Shown here: piece after piece, positions 19,198-21,626 of the stretch
Layout: every line of letters starts with the position of its first letter
Position numbering within the stretch: the first letter of the stretch is position 1
Assembly: GCA_964200185.2 (NCBI GenBank)
Contig: CAXNAD020000331.1
Coordinates: forward strand, 1-21,626
Direction of reading: 5' to 3'
Length of the DNA: 21,626 bases
From: Choristocarpus tenellus KU-1152
Lineage: Eukaryota; Phaeophyceae
Translations under genes and position numbers: made by a program
The notes under the pieces: generated by a model
Seen by the model: only the letters and a program-made list of their open reading frames with translations
Told to the model about the DNA's origin: nothing
Database searches by the model: none

Positions 19198-20095
19198 TCA
19201 CATTTTTTTTCTACTCATTCTGGTTGCTATTGTGGACATTGCTTGGCTTGGTAGTTCATCTTCTTCATCTATGCTCAAGTAGAGGGCATCCATCGTGGAG
19301 GGCCCTATGGCCTCCTCCCTTGGGGCATCATGTAGACCAATGTATGATGTGGAGGATGAAAATGTCAATCCCCCTCTGCACGTGTGAGTACTTGTGGGCG
19401 AGTATGGGAAGCTACCCAAATTGTCCATTGACCAATAACTTGATTTGAGTGCAGTCTGCGGAACTGGAGATATCCTTTCTCTCATTGAGAAGGACTTATA
19501 CTGAAAGTTTAAGATGATATGTGATGAGGTTGAAGGAGATCGCATGTGATGGTGATTCTAGGGTCAGTATATGCGTGGCAGTGGTCTTTGAAGTATCAAG
19601 AGATGGAAACTCTCTTTCTAACCTTCGTTCGTCCCACTTTGTTTGTATTAACCAGGTGTCTGGCTGGATCAGATATTCCTCTGTCGTGTCTAGACCTGAA
19701 ATATGTTTTCCTGAATGACAAGGTATGTTTTCTAGTGATAGGATGCAGGAGGGGTGAGGGCGTGTATGTGTCCGCTCAACATAGTGCCCTACTATAACAA
19801 CCTTCAGATTTACTATCCTAGAGTCATCGTGGCGGTTGTGAACGCTGTTTGCCATGCTATCCATAGCCGAAAAAAATATTAGTATAATCTTAGGGTTTGC
19901 CTCGGAAAGGGGCGTGGGTAAATGGGGACTACTCCATTGAGTGTGGTCGAGATATCGTGTCCACATGATACTCTGTGCCACCCTCCACCCCTCGTCTTAT
20001 TCCATCTTTCTTCCCCTCTAGTCCTTCCTGTGCACACTACATCGGCCCACGTCTTCGTCATTAACGTCGGTCGATACGTGAGCAGAAAAAAACTT
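19198..20095 (-). pseudogene. Long minus-strand frame with one frameshift and two stops, unknown product
   Basis: A run of 161 codons (19496-19981) and one of 115 codons (19198-19545) are in different frames and overlap near 19500-19545, so one frameshift there would join them. Upstream of 19981 the first frame continues past TAA 19997-19999 and TAG 20018-20020 to about 20095, where a T-run on the minus strand marks another frame change. Features: WTRYLDHTQWSSPHLPTPL near the start, an acidic stretch SIDEEDELPSQAM and a basic end RMSRKKM. No domain recognised. About half a frame of 161 codons is expected by chance in the window, so linkage of the runs is the main support. Confidence 0.35.
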
Positions 20096-20574
20096 CACAC
20101 CACCTTCCCTGCTCCTTGTTCACGTTAACTTTCATCACACCATCCCCGAACGTCCACGTGCTCTGGTACCACCCAACCCCCCCGGAAGGCCGTTCTTACG
20201 GAGATTGAGTTGTGTGGCAGGCGAGGTTACCCTCAACGTGTCGAGCTAACGTGGGAGCAGGGTTGGGGGCAGTCGACGGTGGACGCCTCTGTACAGTTTC
20301 AGGTTTGTAGACGACAGTGTAGATTGTGTGTGGTCGCAATTTTGCCCTAAGTGCAAAAAGCAGAGTCCATCATCTTATATCTGGTGGCCTGCTCCCTAGG
20401 TCACCACACTTGACTGAGCTGGTCAAGCCAAGGTGATACATCCCTTTGTAAACTACTGCAATCCATGAATACTTCAATTGCAGGTGGACTGATAGAGACA
20501 TCAATTGGAATTGAACTGTCCTCTTCACACAGTACACTGAATAGAAACAATGAACACTAAATATTTCACCACAG
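20096..20574. other. Possible upstream exons, not resolved
   Basis: A plus-strand frame is open from 20129 to 20347 (72 codons, including GRRGYPQRVELTWEQGWGQS) without an ATG, and contains CAG/GTTTGT at about 20302 as a weak donor. AATTGCAG at about 20483 is acceptor-like. I could not build a consistent transcript into the exon candidates that follow. Confidence 0.3.
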
Positions 20575-20664
20575 CGGGGCTGATGGCATACGCTGCCAGG
20601 AACTGACTAATGAACCACCCTCATCTGAAGTGCCCCATCCCTCTGATCCCCGAGACTCCCTCCT
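20575..20664 (+). CDS. Candidate exon, unknown product
   Basis: The segment follows an acceptor (ATATTTCACCACAG) and ends at a strong donor (CCT/GTGAGT). Only one frame is open: one leading base, 29 codons including LTNEPPSSEVPHPSDPRDSL, and two trailing bases. The following 58-nt intron candidate carries an AAACTAAC branch-like site. The phase does not match the next exon candidate (20723), which is open only in phase 0, so one of the two boundaries is wrong or the gene is damaged. Confidence 0.3.
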
Positions 20665-20722
20665 GTGAGTAAACTAACTCCATCCTTCCCCTGTCTTCTG
20701 GTTGGTCCCCATTCTCAAATAG
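20665..20722 (+). other. Candidate 58-nt intron
   Basis: Begins GTGAGTAAACTAAC and ends TTCTCAAATAG after a pyrimidine-rich tract. All intron signals are present in a very short span, but the flanking reading phases disagree. Confidence 0.4.
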
Positions 20723-20950
20723 CTGGAGAATGAGAACTTGAAAGGACTGAGGGAGTTGACTGCGGGTGGTATGGCAGTAGGGGAGGGGGTTTCTGCTGAC
20801 CTCTCTGTGGCTGCAGACCCTGCAAGCTATCCACCTGGCTACAACTTCAATGAGCTGCTTAATCAAGCAGGGGTGGTGGAGGAGTGTGTTGTGCCGGCTA
20901 TGGGACTTGGAAGGCGTCCTCTGGTTGTGGTCTTTAACCCTACGCTAGTC
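20723..20950 (+). CDS. Candidate 76-codon internal exon, unknown product
   Basis: A 228-nt segment lies between an acceptor (ATTCTCAAATAG) and a strong donor (CTAGTC/GTAAGT). It is open in phase 0 at both ends and encodes 76 residues. It starts with a helix-like LENENLKGLREL, then an Ala/Gly-rich part, then PPGYNFNELLNQAGVVEECV and a hydrophobic end RPLVVVFNPTLV. I do not recognise the family. The clean length, phase and splice signals make it the second best exon candidate here. An antisense frame of 81 codons (20621-20866) overlaps it. Confidence 0.5.
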
Positions 20951-21038
20951 GTAAGTATGGTACTCTTGATGTGATAATTCTCTGACTTTGTCTACACTAG
21001 GTTATTTGACACTGATACCTGTGCAACATATTTTTCAG

Positions 21039-21092
21039 TTGCAATGTTTTGTTGAGCTTGGCTGCTGGCGGGCCACCCCCCTTTCCAGATAG
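21039..21092 (+). CDS. Possible short terminal exon
   Basis: After a TATTTTTCAG acceptor, 17 codons (LQCFVELGCWRATPLSR) continue in phase 0 from the exon at 20723-20950 and end at TAG 21090-21092. The intervening intron candidate would be 88 nt. An alternative acceptor (CTACACTAG at 21000) leads to a stop after two codons. Confidence 0.3.
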   Translation: MQCFVELGCWRATPLSR

Positions 21093-21626
21093 GTCTTGCG
21101 ATAGATCGATCTTGTAGTACTAGACATTCCTGCTTTGCTTCAAGCCAATCTCCAATATAACACTTGCATAGCTTGAAGCTCTACGATTGTGTTGTAACAA
21201 TGCTCCTGTTTTCTGTTTGAAATGTCCTTTTGTCAATGCGGTGGGCGATAGTGCTTCAATCCCCTGTGTGCTGTATGCACATGCAGTACATAGTAGAGCT
21301 ATACAGTAGTAAGGTATATTTGATAGCTGGTCAGTTGGTTGGATAGTTTTATATAGCTCTACCACTATAGTCTATGAGACCCCTTTTAGGTACAATTTCC
21401 CTGAAGCAGGGTACATCCCTGGTAGGTGTGTGAAGGTACTGAGACGATTTCCTCCTATTGCAACAATGGTGTGTGAGATGTGGCGGAACGAGATTTGAAG
21501 TTCGATAATTTTTTCAGACCATAGTGTCTGCTGTCGATGTGATTCTAAAGAGCAGAAGGACAGGGGAAGGAGGAGGGGAGGGGGAGAGGAAGGGATGCAC
21601 TTTTTTTTTTTTTTTTTTGTGATGTT
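21093..21626. other. Intergenic sequence with inverted repeat and homopurine tract
   Basis: No gene is supported; the 81-codon minus-strand frame at 21120-21365 has no motif. It contains the inverted repeat at 21289-21367, a purine-rich tract at about 21546-21597 and a T18 run at 21601-21618 near the window end. Confidence 0.5.
21289..21367. repeat. Inverted repeat, about 79 bp overall
   Basis: GTAGAGCTATA (21293-21303) and TATAGCTCTAC (21352-21362) are perfect 11-bp inverted repeats with a 48-nt interior. The pairing extends outward through ATAG and CTAT if three bases are bulged. It may be a small foldback element; no target-site duplication was confirmed. Confidence 0.6.

Noticed and set aside
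1-21626. CRISPR array, prokaryotic operon or tRNA cluster
   Set aside because: There is no regularly spaced short repeat, no tight same-strand gene packing with ribosome binding sites, and no cloverleaf I could fold by eye.

Overview
The window reads as a gene-poor piece of a eukaryotic nuclear genome. It shows spliceosomal splice sites (pyrimidine tracts ending in CAG, GTAAG or GTGAG donors, a CTAAC branch-like site), AT microsatellites, a dispersed repeat family and no operon-like packing. The only gene I can place in a family is one exon on the minus strand (4929-5463). It encodes a CLAMP-type domain (flagellar C1a-32 family), so the host probably builds motile cilia or flagella. That fits an animal or a flagellated protist; I cannot be more specific. 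I see no tRNA, rRNA or CRISPR array.

Layout. 1-2200: low-complexity sequence, two copies of the dispersed repeat and a 54-bp-period tandem pair. 2231-3294: two plus-strand coding candidates, one interrupted by stops and one that looks like a terminal exon. 4929-5463: the CLAMP exon. 5700-9430: open but interrupted frames on both strands, none recognised. 10.2-13.5 kb: minus-strand frames, including an exon candidate at 11707-12072. 13.65-15.7 kb: a plus-strand block holding a 170-codon frame with one internal stop bracketed by two hairpins, then a tandemly duplicated and decayed coding segment. 16.1-17.3 kb: a third repeat copy and a decayed plus-strand frame crossed by an (AT)17 tract. 18.3-20.1 kb: two minus-strand frames with frameshifts. 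20.57-21.09 kb: spliced plus-strand exon candidates, one of them a clean 76-codon phase-0 exon.

The most interesting pattern is the number of long, apparently intronless frames on both strands that carry one to three stops or a frameshift. Several of them end in or next to a palindrome. This could be the remains of a multi-gene mobile element or integrated large DNA virus, or old gene copies. I found no hallmark gene (polymerase, integrase, reverse transcriptase, capsid, packaging ATPase) to support either. By hand estimate, random sequence of this composition has a stop about every 19 codons. Open frames of 110 codons or more are then only about twice as common here as chance predicts, so most single entries marked pseudogene or hypothetical are low confidence. 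The CLAMP exon, the repeats and the hairpins stand on firmer ground.
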